DNA of 64,000 nucleotides from Hofstenia miamia. Its lineage: Eukaryota; Xenacoelomorpha; Acoela. A program made the translations under genes and the position numbers. The notes beneath the pieces are model-generated. The model worked only from the letters and a program-made list of their open reading frames with translations. It ran no database searches and was not told the origin of the DNA. Positions 24,263 to 37,022 of the stretch are shown here, piece by piece. The DNA lies in assembly GCA_004352715.1 (NCBI GenBank), contig SCFE01000042.1, positions 1,623,361 through 1,687,360 on the forward strand, read 5' to 3'. The first letter of the stretch is position 1, and every line of letters begins with the position of its first letter.

Positions 24263-26785
24263 AAAAAACAAGTATGTAAATTAAACCATGTAAACTAAAT
24301 TAATGTGTGATGTGGTATTTCCAATGTCGTGTATGTTAATAAAAAAAACAAGTATGTAAACTAAACCATGTAAACTAAATTAATGTGTGATGTGGTATTT
24401 CCAATGTCGTGTATGTTAAAAAAAACAAGTATGTAAACTAAACCATGTAAACTAAATAATGTGTGATGTGGTATTTCCAATGTCGTGTATGTTAATAAAA
24501 AAAACAAGTATGTAAATTAAACCATGTAAACTAAATTAATGTGTGATGTGGTATTTCCAATGTCGTGTATGTTAAAAAAAAACAAGTATGTAAATTAAAC
24601 CATGTAAACTAAATTAATGTGTGATGTGGTATTTCCAATTTCGTGTATTTAAAAAAAAAACAAGTATGTAAATTAAACCATGTAAACTAAATTAATGTGT
24701 GATGTGGTATTTCCAATTTCGTGTATTTAAAAAAAAAACAAGTATGTAAATTAAACCATGTAAACTAAATTAATGTGTGATGTGGTATTTCCAATTTCGT
24801 GTATTTAAAAAAAAAACAAGTATGTAAATTAAACCATGTAAACTAAATTAATGTGTGATGTGGTATTTCCAATTTCGTGTATTTAAAAAAAAAACAAGTA
24901 TGTAAATTAAACCATGTAAACTAAATTAATGTGTGATGTGGTATTTCCAATGTCGTGTATTTAAAAAAAAAACAAGTATGTAAATTAAACCATGTAAACT
25001 AAATTAATGTGTGATGTGGTATTTCCAATGTCGTGTATGTTAATAAAAAAACAAGTATGTAAACTAAACCATGTAAACTAAATTAATGTGTGATGTGGTA
25101 TTTCCAATGTCGTGTATGTTAATAAAAAAACAAGTATGTAAATTAAACCATGTAAACTAAATTAATGTGTGATGTGGTATTTCCAATGTCGTGTATTTAA
25201 AAAAAAAACAAGTATGTAAATTAAACCATGTAAACTAAATTAATGTGTGATGTGGTATTTCCAATGTCGTGTATTTAAAAAAAAAACAAGTATGTAAATT
25301 AAACCATGTAAACTAAATTAATGTGTGATGTGGTATTTCCAATGTCGTGTATTTAAAAAAAAAACAAGTATGTAAATTAAACCATGTAAACTAAATTAAT
25401 GTGTGATGTGGTATTTCCAATGTCGTGTATTTAAAAAAAAAACAAGTATGTAAATTAAACCATGTAAACTAAATTAATGTGTGATGTGGTATTTCCAATG
25501 TCGTGTATTTAAAAAAAAAACAAGTATGTAAATTAAACCATGTAAACTAAATTAATGTGTGATGTGGTATTTCCAATGTCGTGTATTTAAAAAAAAAACA
25601 AGTATGTAAATTAAACCATGTAAACTAAATTAATGTGTGATGTGGTATTTCCAATGTCGTGTATTTAAAAAAAAAACAAGTATGTAAATTAAACCATGTA
25701 AACTAAATTAATGTGTGATGTGGTATTTCCAATGTCGTGTATTTAAAAAAAAAACAAGTATGTAAATTAAACCATGTAAACTAAATTAATGTGTGATGTG
25801 GTATTTCCAATGTCGTGTATTTAAAAAAAAAACAAGTATGTAAATTAAACCATGTAAACTAAATTAATGTGTGATGTGGTATTTCCAATGTCGTGTATTT
25901 AAAAAAAAAACAAGTATGTAAATTAAACCATGTAAACTAAATTAATGTGTGATGTGGTATTTCCAATGTCGTGTATTTAAAAAAAAAACAAGTATGTAAA
26001 TTAAACCATGTAAACTAAATTAATGTGTGATGTGGTATTTCCAATGTCGTGTATTTAAAAAAAAAACAAGTATGTAAATTAAACCATGTAAACTAAATTA
26101 ATGTGTGATGTGGTATTTCCAATGTCGTGTATTTAAAAAAAAAACAAGTATGTAAATTAAACCATGTAAACTAAATTAATGTGTGATGTGGTATTTCCAA
26201 TGTCGTGTATTTAAAAAAAAAACAAGTATGTAAATTAAACCATGTAAACTAAATTAATGTGTGATGTGGTATTTCCAATGTCGTGTATTTAAAAAAAAAA
26301 CAAGTATGTAAATTAAACCATGTAAACTAAATTAATGTGTGATGTGGTATTTCCAATGTCGTGTATTTAAAAAAAAAACAAGTATGTAAATTAAACCATG
26401 TAAACTAAATTAATGTGTGATGTGGTATTTCCAATGTCGTGTATTTAAAAAAAAAACAAGTATGTAAATTAAACCATGTAAACTAAATTAATGTGTGATG
26501 TGGTATTTCCAATGTCGTGTATTTAAAAAAAAAACAAGTATGTAAATTAAACCATGTAAACTAAATTAATGTGTGATGTGGTATTTCCAATGTCGTGTAT
26601 GTTAAAAAAAAACAAGTATGTAAATTAAACCATGTAAACTAAATTAATGTGTGATGTGGTATTTCCAATGTCGTGTATGTTAAAAAAACAAGTATGTAAA
26701 TTAAACCATGTAAACTAAATTAATGTGTGATGTGGTATTTCCAATGTCGTGTATGTTAATAAAAAAACAAGTATGTAAATTAAAC
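24263..26785. repeat. 78-bp satellite array, about 32 copies
   Basis: Tandem unit of about 78 bp containing A8-10, CAAGTATGTAAA, CCATGTAAACTAAAT and TGTGTGATGTGGTATTTCC. The spacing between successive CAAGTATG words in the core is exactly 78. Variants cluster: units with TGTTAATAAAAAA lie at both edges, five consecutive units carry AATTTCGTG for AATGTCGTG, and a long central run is almost invariant. The left end is lost in the gap. The array has no spacer-like unique sequence, so it is not a CRISPR. Confidence 0.95.
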
Positions 26786-27100
26786 AAAATATTTTTGTTT
26801 TTAACTGCTTATTAATTATGACTTTTACCAAAGAAATTTAGCAATAAAATATAATTCCAAAAACGTGAATTTCTTTCACATAGAATTTCAATGATATTTG
26901 ACAATTATTTATGTAATATGTATAAAAAAATTGATTACATTTTAAACAATAGACTGCAAACAAATGTGTTTGCCCACAAATATTACAACAGAAGAGAATA
27001 TATTCTAATGACGTCAGAAATACACAGACGGCCAAAGTACACAATTAAATCATATCCATGCCCGCCTGGGTCAAAGTTTAATTTGCGGGGGGGGGTGGGG
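26786..27100. other. non-coding stretch with a G-run
   Basis: AT-rich sequence ending in a G10 tract and GTGGGG just before the duplicated gap border. No gene seen. Confidence 0.4.
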
Positions 27101-27618
27101 TGGACTCGGATCTATACTACTGTCGGCTGCNNNNNNNNNNNNNNNNNNNNNNNNNNNNNNNNNNNNNNNNNNNNNNNNNNNNNNNNNNNNNNNNNNNNNN
27201 NNNNNNNNNNNNNNNNNNNNNNNNNNNNNNNNNNNNNNNNNNNNNNNNNNNNNNNNNNNNNNNNNNNNNNNNNNNNNNNNNNNNNNNNNNNNNNNNNNNN
27301 NNNNNNNNNNNNNNNNNNNNNNNNNNNNNNNNNNNNNNNNNNNNNNNNNNNNNNNNNNNNNNNNNNNNNNNNNNNNNNNNNNNNNNNNNNNNNNNNNNNN
27401 NNNNNNNNNNNNNNNNNNNNNNNNNNNNNNNNNNNNNNNNNNNNNNNNNNNNNNNNNNNNNNNNNNNNNNNNNNNNNNNNNNNNNNNNNNNNNNNNNNNN
27501 NNNNNNNNNNNNNNNNNNNNNNNNNNNNNNNNNNNNNNNNNNNNNNNNNNNNNNNNNNNNNNNNNNNNNNNNNNNNNNNNNNNNNNNNTGGACTCGGATC
27601 TATACTACTGTCGGCTGC
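27101..27618. repeat. 30-bp direct repeat on both sides of a 458-N gap
   Basis: The 30 bases 27101-27130 (TGGACTCGGATC..GTCGGCTGC) are repeated exactly at 27589-27618, with only N between. This could be a tandem array too repetitive to assemble, or an overlap that was not merged. Confidence 0.85.
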
Positions 27619-27744
27619 TGCTGGCTGAATGATAGCATGTATTTCTGTATGTTTCTGTTTTCTTTTGATGTTTATTGCACTTTCTCCAGCAATGGCCACA
27701 TTCAGCACAGGATTTAAATCAACAGGATTAGATGCTCAGACTTG

Positions 27745-28021
27745 AAATCGTACTTCTTGGTCCAGAAGCCAGTTCACAAAGAAACTTTTCACTATGGTGG
27801 AATTTATCACATCTATCAGAATCTTCAGATATGCTTTTGCTGTTAACTGGAAAATTTCTTTTGAAAATTCGAGTAGACTTTCTTTCTGTTTTCAAGCCCT
27901 GAGCATGGTCTTGACAATCACCTGTGGAATGCTAATGAACTGCTTGGTTAAGGTATCAACTAAATTATCATATTCAAGATCTGTCGTCACTCTTCTGTCT
28001 GTCTCTTGTAATACTAAATAG
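27745..28021 (-). pseudogene. LTR-type gag fragment (tentative)
   Basis: The minus strand reads VDTLTKQFISIPQVIV, then KESLLEFSKEIFQLTAKAY and IVKSFFVNWLLDQEVRFQV. This pattern (L..F...I..LA..AY, then a (V)..F..GL.D...R) is typical of Ty3-like gag capsid regions. It contains a stop after MLRA and has no knuckle or pol part nearby. The downstream portion would fall into the gap at 27131-27588. Confidence 0.45.
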
Positions 28022-28574
28022 ATGGACCCAGTATGCCCTCACATGCTAATCACTAAAAAGCCAGCTTTCATTTCTAGATCAACCCTACCATTGAGTTGAC
28101 ACAGTACTGTAAAGTTGCTTACCTATTCACTAAATGTTGTTCATTCTCTAAGTAATGAAATTTTTTGGGCAGTACTAACATTCTCTGTGCCATTCTTTAT
28201 TCAGTGCTTAACTGAAAACCTAAAAAGTTAAGTCTTTAAATTAATTCCTAATAAGTAACTATATATTGTTTTATTAGTTTCAATAATTAAGACCCAAGTA
28301 ATGTATTTGTGGTTTTCACTTATTAACTATACTGTTAGATTTTATACTTCTAACAAGATTCTGATGAATCTTATCATATAATTTTTTTATGACGTTAACA
28401 AAAAAACCTTCTGCACAAGAATTAAGTTTGCTAACAGAAAGGAAATAGCAGTTTTTTTGTACTAGTTTTCTTGTTATTACTTAAAATATATCTCAAAAAG
28501 ATGTTGCCAAATGTGGTGAAGCTGAATTTTATAGATTTCTGATATTAATGTATATATTATTTTATTAAATTTGG

Positions 28575-28860
28575 TTATGGCCCAGTTGCATTGGCCACCC
28601 CTTTAGTAAACTATTTGAAGAATTATTAAATAATGAAATAAATGCATATTTGATATCTGAAGATATTCCTTCAAAAAACAATTTGGTTTTCATAATGTTT
28701 ATAGCACTCAAGATGTAATTCTATCAATATCAGAACAAATAAAATCTAATTTAACCCTAAACTAATGTAGTTGTGTTGCACTCCTTGATTTGAGCAAAGC
28801 TTTTAACTCAATGAATTTTGATAAATTAAGAGTAGATTTTTCCAGAGATTTCTAAATATA
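28575..28860 (+). pseudogene. non-LTR reverse transcriptase fragment
   Basis: Across frame changes the plus strand reads GKLFEELLNNEINAYLI, then QFGFHNVYSTQDVILSIS and VALLDLSKAFNSMN. These are RT motifs 1-3 of jockey/CR1-like elements: (GK)L.E.L.N..I..YL, QFGFR..(H/Y)ST, and (V)(A).(L)DLSKAFD. In the last motif the catalytic D is replaced by N. Confidence 0.65.
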
Positions 28861-29249
28861 GCTAACCTTTTTCTGGCTAAATCCCATTAGTGATTTGCAC
28901 TTCTTAACTGTCAATTAACTTCAGGGGTTAACATTTCCACTGTAGTTTTCTTTTGACAAACAAATTCATAAAAGCCTATAAGGTATTAAGTTCTATATTT
29001 GGTGTAAGCAGATGTTTTCTGAATGGATTTTCCTTTGAACTTCTCAAACCTTAACACTTAAATTTAAATCCATATTTCCAGATTGAAACATTAAAAAAAT
29101 CTTTAATTTTCTTGTGAGAAATTATTTAGTGGTCAAATTTCTTTACAATCTATATAAAAATCTTTTCCATTCCATTTTTACCACACATGTATTTGTAGAT
29201 TGTAGCTTTTGTACTAGTTTGCAGCAATAAATTTGCTTTGACTCTTATT
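28861..29249. other. non-coding stretch
   Basis: Nothing recognised. Confidence 0.4.
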
Positions 29250-31620
29250 ATTCTTACTTCTCACAAGCTCATGCTGGTATCCCTATCAGCTTGGGGAACT
29301 CACCAGTTCCCAGGGAGTCTGAGAGCTTTCCTAAGGACTCTAGCTGTTCCTAACAATGCTGCTTTCTATGCTACTGCTCCTCCCTACTTTGGTGCTAAGA
29401 ACTCACTGCTCCTAGTGCCCCTACAACTACCGGGACTACTTTAACCCTCTTCAATTTCCACAGCCTTTCTATTTCCTTTGCCAACTCTCTATACTTGTCT
29501 ATCTTCTCTTTCTCCTTGTTTTCTACATTCCTGTCTTTTGGTACTGCTATGTCTATCACTGTTCCCAATCTTTTCTCTTTCTCAACTAGTACTATGTCTG
29601 GCCTTCATGTTTCTATCACTTCGTCTTAACCTTCTCATTTTCTATGACGCCCTGTGGCTTGTGCTCATACCACTTGTCTCCTGCTTCTAACCCATGCTGC
29701 ATGCTCAAACTCCAGTGAACCATTCTTTCCACCTGTCATGCCTGAATTTATACTCATTCTCTGCCAACTTCTCACACCCTGCTATCAGATGGTCTACTGT
29801 CTGCGCCTCTTTCTTACATAGCCTACACTTATCACTTACTTCTGCTCTTCTGTCTATATGCTTCTTCACTCAGTTTGTTCTTATTGCTTGCTCCTGTGCT
29901 GCCATTATCAGTGCTTCGGTTTCTCTTTTTAGTAATGCCTTTTTTAACCACTTGTTGCTCTCTTCTCTGTCACACATTTCTGTGTTTCTCCAGTATTCTC
30001 TATGCATTGCCTTCTGCCTAGACCTTGTTTCTCTCTCTGATTGCATCCTACTTTGGCATACCTTCTTTCCTTCACTATCAGTTCTTATCTTCCTTAACTC
30101 CTTAGTGACCCCTAGTAGGCATCCTCTAGGTTGTTCTTCTACATATTCCTTTAGCCCTAGTGCTTCTGCTTCTACAGCTTCCTCCACACACAGCCTCCCC
30201 CCCCTTATGCCTTGCCATGTACAGCCTATCTACATCTCATGATCTGTTCTATCCTTCCATATCAAACCTAAGTACTTGTAACCCTCTTTGACTTCCTCAA
30301 TCTCATCACCACTGCTCGTCCTCAAACCATTTCCATCTATGCACTTGCCTCTGGTCATTGTCACTGTCACACATTTTCCTACTCCAAATTCCAACCCAGA
30401 ATCTCTGCTTGCACTCTCCAATGTTTCCACTTGCTTCTGCAACATCTTCCTTGAACTAGCATACATCTTCAGGTCGTCCATGTATCTCAGTCTATCTCAG
30501 TCTGCGACTTTCCCTTCTCCATCTCTAGAAACTCAACCCATTTTTGTGAAACTCCATTGGCCTCTAGCGTCTTCAATACCCACCTATGTGATATGCTGTC
30601 ATACACCTTCCTGTAGTCTATCCATGCCATTGCTAAGTTTGTCTTCCTTCTTGTACAATTCTCCACTACTGCCTGGTCTATTAACAACTGATCTTTGCAT
30701 CCTCTCGTCTGTGTCCTACATCCCTTCTGCTCCTCTGGTATCAACCTGTTCTGTTCTAAGTAACATGCCAGCCTACTTGAAATCAGAGAAAATAGCAATT
30801 TCCAAGTTGTTGGCAGACATGTTATTGGTCTGAAGTTGCTTGCCTCACTACCTTTCTTTGGGTCCTTTTGTATCAGAAATGTCCTTCCCACTAAAATCCA
30901 CTCTGGGCACCCACCACCATACACTCCTCCAATGCTACTGCTAGTCTCTCATGAACACTTGTGAACTTCCTAAGCCAATACCCATGTACCTCATCTCTGC
31001 CTGGTGCCTTCCAGTTCTTCATCTTCTTTAGAGCCTCCTTCAGCTTTGCAGTTGTGGTTACTTCTTCTTGCCTAAATTCCTTCTGCATCTGTACACTCTC
31101 TATCTCTGCTCCTGCACTTCCCTATATATTTTCCCAGAACCTTACTGCATCCTCGCCTGCTTTAGCTGTAGTCTTTTCTCCTGCATCTAGTTCTTTGAAG
31201 AATCTTCCTTCTTAGGTTTTAAACTTCATATTGTCTCTTGCCTGCTTTGCCCTTGCCCTATATTTTCTCAGTTTCTCAGCTTCTGCAACTAATCTCTGCT
31301 TAAGCTCTTCTCTTGCAGCTTTTATAGTCTTCCCCTTACCTATCCTGCACCTGTGCTGCCTTACTTGTCCTGCATACACTAAGCTATTTGCTTCTGTGAC
31401 ACTCCTAGCATCTATCCTCTCCAACACTTTATTGACTTTTGCTGTCTCTACTGCTAGCTTGCTTTTCTTAACTCCTCTTGGAACTGGCAACCTAGTTCTC
31501 TCACCGATTTCTTCCTTCATCTTTTCCTTGATTGCTGCTTCAGTTTCTGCGCCCACTGGTTCTACTGCTTCCACCATTTCTGTCAAAACGTCTACCCCTT
31601 CATCTTCCCTTTGCTTAGCC
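29250..31620 (-). pseudogene. LINE (R2/R4-like) ORF, copy A, broken
   Basis: The minus strand encodes, in order: a charged N-terminal region (31586-31212); KNWKAPGRDEVHGYWL (about 31030); SNFRPITCLPTTWKLL and IPEEQKGCRTQTRGCKDQLL; AWIDYRKVYDSISHRWVL (about 30620), the RT motif with the first catalytic D; MDDLKMYA (about 30475), the second catalytic DD with methionine for the usual first residue; EGYKYLGLIWKD (about 30270); and a C-terminal finger CRLCKKEAQTVDH with a downstream GC (about 29830-29780). This order and the terminal CCHC finger fit single-ORF elements with a restriction-like endonuclease. The clade is uncertain. Stops and frame changes break it, for example TGA after AIRTN at 29870. 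The serine/leucine-rich plus-strand frames here are its antisense. Confidence 0.8.
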
Positions 31621-31845
31621 TGTTCAACTNCTATACTACCACTTCTGGAGTCCGCACTGCCAATTGTGGAGTCCGCCTGACCGGAGATTCTTCACACCCT
31701 CAACTCTTTAGTGACCTCCAATAGTGACCCTCTAGATTGTGCTTTTACGTTTTCCTTTAGCCCTAGTGCTTCTGATTCTACAGTTTCCTTCACACTTAGC
31801 AATTCTTTCTTTCTTTTATTCCTTGCCATGTACAACCTATATTTA

Positions 31846-31910
31846 TATTATCATTATTATTATTATTATTATTATAATTATTGTTATTTTTATTATTATT
31901 TCTCGTAGTT
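31846..31910. repeat. (TTA)n microsatellite
   Basis: A run of ATT/TAT trinucleotides with few interruptions, close to the 5' side of the LINE copy. Confidence 0.8.
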
Positions 31911-32129
31911 AATAAAAAGAATATAACTAAAGAGGAAACGAATTACAAACAAAAAAATTCGTAGAAAGTGTGGGATTTTGGACGTTGCTAAATACTTGCA
32001 AATGATTGGAAAAAATGTCTTCTGAAATGTCGCTTTTCTGCAATAAGCTAAAGTATATGTTTGACATGTGACGATTGAATTTGACAGCCTATTGATGAAT
32101 TATAATTGAGAGGGTGTCTAAAATGCATC

Positions 32130-32558
32130 ACAATGCGATCGATTGTTTTCTGAACAGGTTAGTAAATGACAAATTTACTATTTCAATATAGACTGATTTT
32201 GGGATATGTGACAGATTCGCATATAACCTTATAGGTCGTCGGAGTTTCTTACGATCTAGAATTGACAAAACCAGGAACCCACACTTCAGAAGAATACAGG
32301 TAATGAGATAAAATGTAAGTCCGAAAAGTTGATACCCTGTTATTGTGGTCAATAAAACCTATCACATTGGAAAACCCTCGGATTATGCAATTTATTTTCT
32401 TGATAAGCTCATTTACATGCTTGTGCCATTTCAAACTTTTTTCTATGCAAAGACCCAAGAACTTAACGTTAGTAACAATTTCCTGCGACTTCAAGGCATT
32501 AATGTACAAATTCTTCCGGTTCGAAGGGATGCAGATGTCGTGTATAATAGACAAATAA
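32130..32558 (-). pseudogene. non-LTR reverse transcriptase C-terminal fragment
   Basis: The minus strand reads ALKSQEIVTNVKFLGLCIEK, then SLKWHKHVNELIKKINCIIR, then YILSHYLYSSEVW. This is the (V)(K)(F/Y)LG..(I)(D)..L.W..H(I)..L..KI thumb region of jockey/CR1-type RT. A frame change near 32300 leads into SILDRKKLRRP-like sequence. Confidence 0.7.
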
Positions 32559-35085
32559 TATTTGTGATTATGAGATGATTATATATATATATATATATAT
32601 ATAAAATAAATTCAATATATCTTGTTTGATTAGATTTAAAAATATTTTCTTTGGCACAACATGAAAAAGGAAAAAGTTAGTCAACTTTGTAAGTTTTAAA
32701 CAATTCTAACTTAGTGTTGAACTTTTTCATTACTGCTTCTTATATTAATATTAATATTCGACATCACAATCAATGATAAGTAGAAAACAGTTTATTTTAA
32801 ACTTAGCAAGGATTGTTAAGTTAAATGGATTAAAGCTCTTGTTTTTAATAAACTTAAACTTTTGTCTTCATTTATCAAGATTTATATACACTACTCTAGT
32901 AGTTTATCAAAACTAAAACGTAACGCTAGATGGCGTACTATATACAAACTTTACCTTTCAAATCACCTGTGGTCTAAATTATATTTATAGAAAATATCAC
33001 TACTCATAAATATGAAACATAATTCATATTTACTATTTTAACCTTAAGGAATAATAATTTTTTAAGAAGTAGCAAGAAATACAAGTTCAATTTTTTAGGC
33101 TATGTAGATAGCATTGTCTAGCATATTTTCCAGGGGGTTACAATCATTTATCGTATGCATCTCGTTTACACATATACTAAAAAAATACTTGGAATTCATA
33201 GGTGTATTCAAGGGGTGGCCAAGTTAAAATGACGCCGTTCCAAAATTTTAGAATTTGCATTGAACATAATTCTTGCAATATATTAAAATGAGGCATTTGG
33301 CAAATGAAATTAATTCCTTTTGAATAAATCATTCAATTACAATGCTGCTTATGATTAAATTTGTGTGCTATGTGAATCACAAACAACAGCATTATTATTT
33401 AATTGTTGTAATGAGGTTGAGGTTTTCAAATGCAACCCGACCCTGAAAATTTTCAATGAGGACCCGATTTTGGAATATTGTTATAAAATTATATGACCGA
33501 ATTTTAATATATATATTTTTTGTCCTTTAAGCAAAATTTGAAAGTTTTGTGATAAGTTGTGATAATACTAGTTTCAAAGAAATGTATTTATATTTCATAA
33601 TAATCATGCTGGAGCACTGAATTGAAATTGCAATAAACAATATCAATTAAATGTATATGGATTAGAATTTATTTTGAATGTTCATGAAAAATTAATATCG
33701 TCAACACAATTTGGAATAGAATGTCTGAGCCGAGCCAACCTGTAATACAACTATGTTCTAAATTATATGAAAATTTTCTACTATGTTTTATTTTTGTACT
33801 ATTCTAATTGTATCGCCTACAACTATTTAGTCATATTAGTAGTTATCTACTAATAAGTATAACAACGAACGTGCCAAAAATCACGTTCCCTGAAAAATTT
33901 CAAATACAGTATAACAAAAATTATGTTCGGTATAATAAAATATAATAATTTGTGGGAATGCCTATGTATGTTTGAAGTCATGAGAATTACCTACACTAAA
34001 ATTACAAGGTAGAGCAAATATAGTCATGAAAAATCCTCGTAACTTAGTGCAACTGAAAACTTGGAAGCTCTTAAAACCCAGAATTTTTTGTGACCCAAAA
34101 ATCAAATTGATATCCATACGAAATTTAATTATTCAAATATGTATTATTCAAATTCTTTCATGTTCATAACTTATCAGAAATGAGGTAATGCATCGTATAT
34201 TTATGTTTTCGATGACTTTGAAAATTATGATGCTCTATCTAATTACTAATTAGTAATTACTTTGAAGAACTTCCTAAAGTTTGCACTTTTGCAAAGTTAC
34301 CTAGTTTAGGGTTTGTTATAAACAAACTCATTCGAATAGAATGGAAATAAATTATAAATTTATCCATTTGGAAACGAGAGAAATAGTACACCTGGTTTTC
34401 GGTTTAGTAGTGTTCACTGAGAAAACGTTTTGACGACAAATTTTGGCAGACTAACTGCCAGATTCTAAATGCGCTCTAGTAACAATAATTCGATCGCGTA
34501 TGCAGGTGGGATTTTCAATTTCAATGTTTTAACTTAAAATACTAAGTGCTATTCACCTTTGTTTAAATATTATATTGAAAATTGAGTTTAAAAACGAAAT
34601 ACGCAGGTTTACTAAAGGTTTTAAATGTGTTTTTATCTATTATTAGCCATTTTAATACGATTTTCAAACCTTTTAGCCAATCGTGCAGGGAAATTTTACA
34701 TTCCTATCTAACTTATTATCACTTACTTATTTTTCAGTGATGAACCTAACAACACCTAACTGTCTTTTGCGCGTTCTTTATTAACATTTACAGCCTTCCA
34801 AAGACGTCTTTGATTGTCAGCCTAGTGAAACCAAAAAGTCTAGTAAATATAATATTATATTTCATTTGTTAAAATATTTTTTACATGAAGTAATTTAACT
34901 TTGATAACTTTGACAACATATGTCTGTCATCACCAAACTTTTGCACTGTTAACATTATTAAGTCTCTCATAGCAGAAGTTTTGACATATAACGCCATTCC
35001 CTAAAATCTCTAAAATTGTTTATATATTTGTTATTTCATTATCAATATAAGATTTGTTATTTACATTTTAAAGTATTTTTAGAAG

Positions 35086-35124
<39 letters not shown>
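32559..35124. other. non-coding stretch with AT microsatellites
   Basis: (AT)n at 32579-32602 and 35086-35124. Near 33722 there is a partial GAGCCGAGCC word related to the MITEs at 23221 and 48751. No gene seen. Confidence 0.4.
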
Positions 35125-35127
<3 letters not shown>

Positions 35128-36408
35128 GGTGTTTGCGCGAATTTTACAACCAATTTCATGACAGAAACAAACTAACAAAAAAGTAGTGCATTGTTGTTAA
35201 AGTTATATTTTCTAAAACCTTATTCTCTTGGCTATAAAATTTGACAGTTTCACTTCAATAAATGCTAAAATGACTCCACACCAGAGAAGACGGGAAAGGG
35301 TGGCAGACCTCTTGCGTGCCAAAGCTGCTCCAAGAGAGATCTGTTCTTGTAGTTGGCGTCTCTTTGAAGACGGTGTACAATGTAATAAAGACTATGGCTA
35401 GTGGAAAAGGAACCATTAGGAAGTGTAGCAGTGGTGGAAAGAACAGAAAGAGGAATCCAAACTTTTTGGATGCTCTCCAGATAAAGATAACAGAGGAGCC
35501 TACCAAGTCTCTGAGGAAGATGGCAAAAGAGATGAATGTGCAGCCCAGCACGGTTCAATTGGCTGCAAAAAAGGATCTTGGTTACAAATAATTTGCTACA
35601 ACCCAAAGGCACCTATTGACTGAGTCTTTGAAATCAAAGAAACTGGTAAGATGCAAAAAAGTCATCCAATATCTTAGGACTCGAGGTCGAACTGTCAAAG
35701 TATTCTCTGATGAGAAAATTTTCACCATAGATGCTGTTGGCAACAGACGAAATGACTTGTTCCTTGCAAAGTCAATAGAAGAAGTTGTTGGAAATTCCAC
35801 ACAAACAATGCAGCTCAGATCATAGTCCTGGGTGTCGTAGCCTCTGAAGGCAAGAAGATGCCCCCCTACTTTTTTCAGCATGGGGAAAATATGTGGGCTG
35901 ATGCATACTAAAAGTGCTGAGGTACCATATCTTGCCATGGTTGAAGACCCACTATCCAGTGGGCAACTATGTATGGACCCAGATGGTGCACCATACCACA
36001 CAGCAAAGAAGGTGCAGAAGTTCTGAAAAAACAATTTCACTGCCTTCTGGGGTGCTGACTTTTGGCCCCTCTCCAGCCCGGACTTGAACCCGCTAGATTT
36101 CGCTGTGTGAGGCGTCTTGGAAAAGGCGTCTAACAAGACTCCTCTTCGCAACATAGAGTCTCTGAAGACCGCCATTAAAAATGAGTGGACCAATATGTCT
36201 CACACTTTCGTCATTGATGCATGCAAATCTTTCCAACGCCGTATTGAAGCCGTTATTGCTAATAAGGGAGGATATATTGAATAATAATGTCTCTATGTGT
36301 GTTATATATTTGTCATTAAAATAATTTTGGATTGGATGGGTTTGTTAAATGTTTTAATGCAATTCAATAAATGGTGACCAATTTTGTAAAATTCGCTAAA
36401 ACACCCTG
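35125..36408 (+). mobile_element. Tc1/mariner-type element, DD37D (maT-like), dead
   Basis: 1284-bp element. The left end is CAGGGTGTTTGCGCGAATTT; the right end is the inverse of CAGGGTGTTTTAGCGAATTT. It sits between TA dinucleotides inside (AT)n tracts, as expected of TA-target insertion. It carries the transposase pseudogene 35270-36284. Confidence 0.88.
35270..36284 (+). pseudogene. maT-like transposase, frameshifted
   Basis: Starts MTPHQRRERVADLLRAKAAP. A helix-turn-helix follows after a frame change (VGVSLKTVYNVIKTM), then SLRKMAKEMNVQPSTVQ (second HTH). VFSDEKIFTID holds the first catalytic D, and MDPDGAPYHTAKKVQKF holds the second. SSPDLNPLDFAV holds the third D, and the end is RRIEAVIANKGGYIE. 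Counting through the interrupting stop gives 37 residues between the second and third D, the maT arrangement. At least three frame changes (near 35340, 35820 and 35910) and stops (near 36026 and 36108) disable it. Product if intact: a cut-and-paste DNA transposase of about 340 residues. Confidence 0.82.
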
Positions 36409-36440
<32 letters not shown>

Positions 36441-37022
36441 CATGTATATATTTGCATAGATTATTCGAACCTGCTTACAACATAAATATTCAAAATTTTA
36501 AGTGAATGAATTGTGCAAGCATACATGTTATTTTTAACATTTTGCAAGAATATAAGATAAATAAATTTTGGAAACAGTCATATTACATATATTAAACAAT
36601 AGAAAATGAATAAAAAATTCTCAACTTTCTCGAGAAGGAAGTTGAATGTTTCAGAAGCCAAACAAATAAGTAATGTAGTGTGTTTGTGCATAAATATTCA
36701 GAAATTTAAATATGACAGATATTATGTTCTTAATACGATATTAGATTAAGTTCTTCTTGTGAAAAGGTTTTTAACGAATGATTAATATTTTAGTTTTTTG
36801 GAGGCTCCAATTGTTTATTTAAATTAGTCCAAAAGACAGTTTCGTGGAATTATGGAATTAAATGAAAATTTTAGTATTTATCTGATTATAATGCTGCGCT
36901 TGTTCAACTTCTAGAAACGCACAGTTGCAAAGCTTAACTTGTGTAACTTTTTAATAGATTTTTTAATAAGTATAATGAAAGGGAAGACAAAATAAACAAA
37001 CACTTGAAAATGGAATCAAATA
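36409..37022. other. non-coding stretch
   Basis: (AT)n to about 36440, then AT-rich sequence without a recognised feature. Confidence 0.4.

Noticed and set aside
23246-24271. Long open frames across N runs (also at 38102-39274, 51745-52803, 61960-63348 and smaller gaps)
   Set aside because: The frames consist of unknown bases. They carry no coding evidence.
24263-26785. CRISPR-like array
   Set aside because: Units of 78 bp follow each other directly with no unique spacers, in a eukaryotic context. It is a satellite.
35255-36193. Minus-strand frames over the maT-like element
   Set aside because: Antisense shadows of the plus-strand transposase pseudogene.
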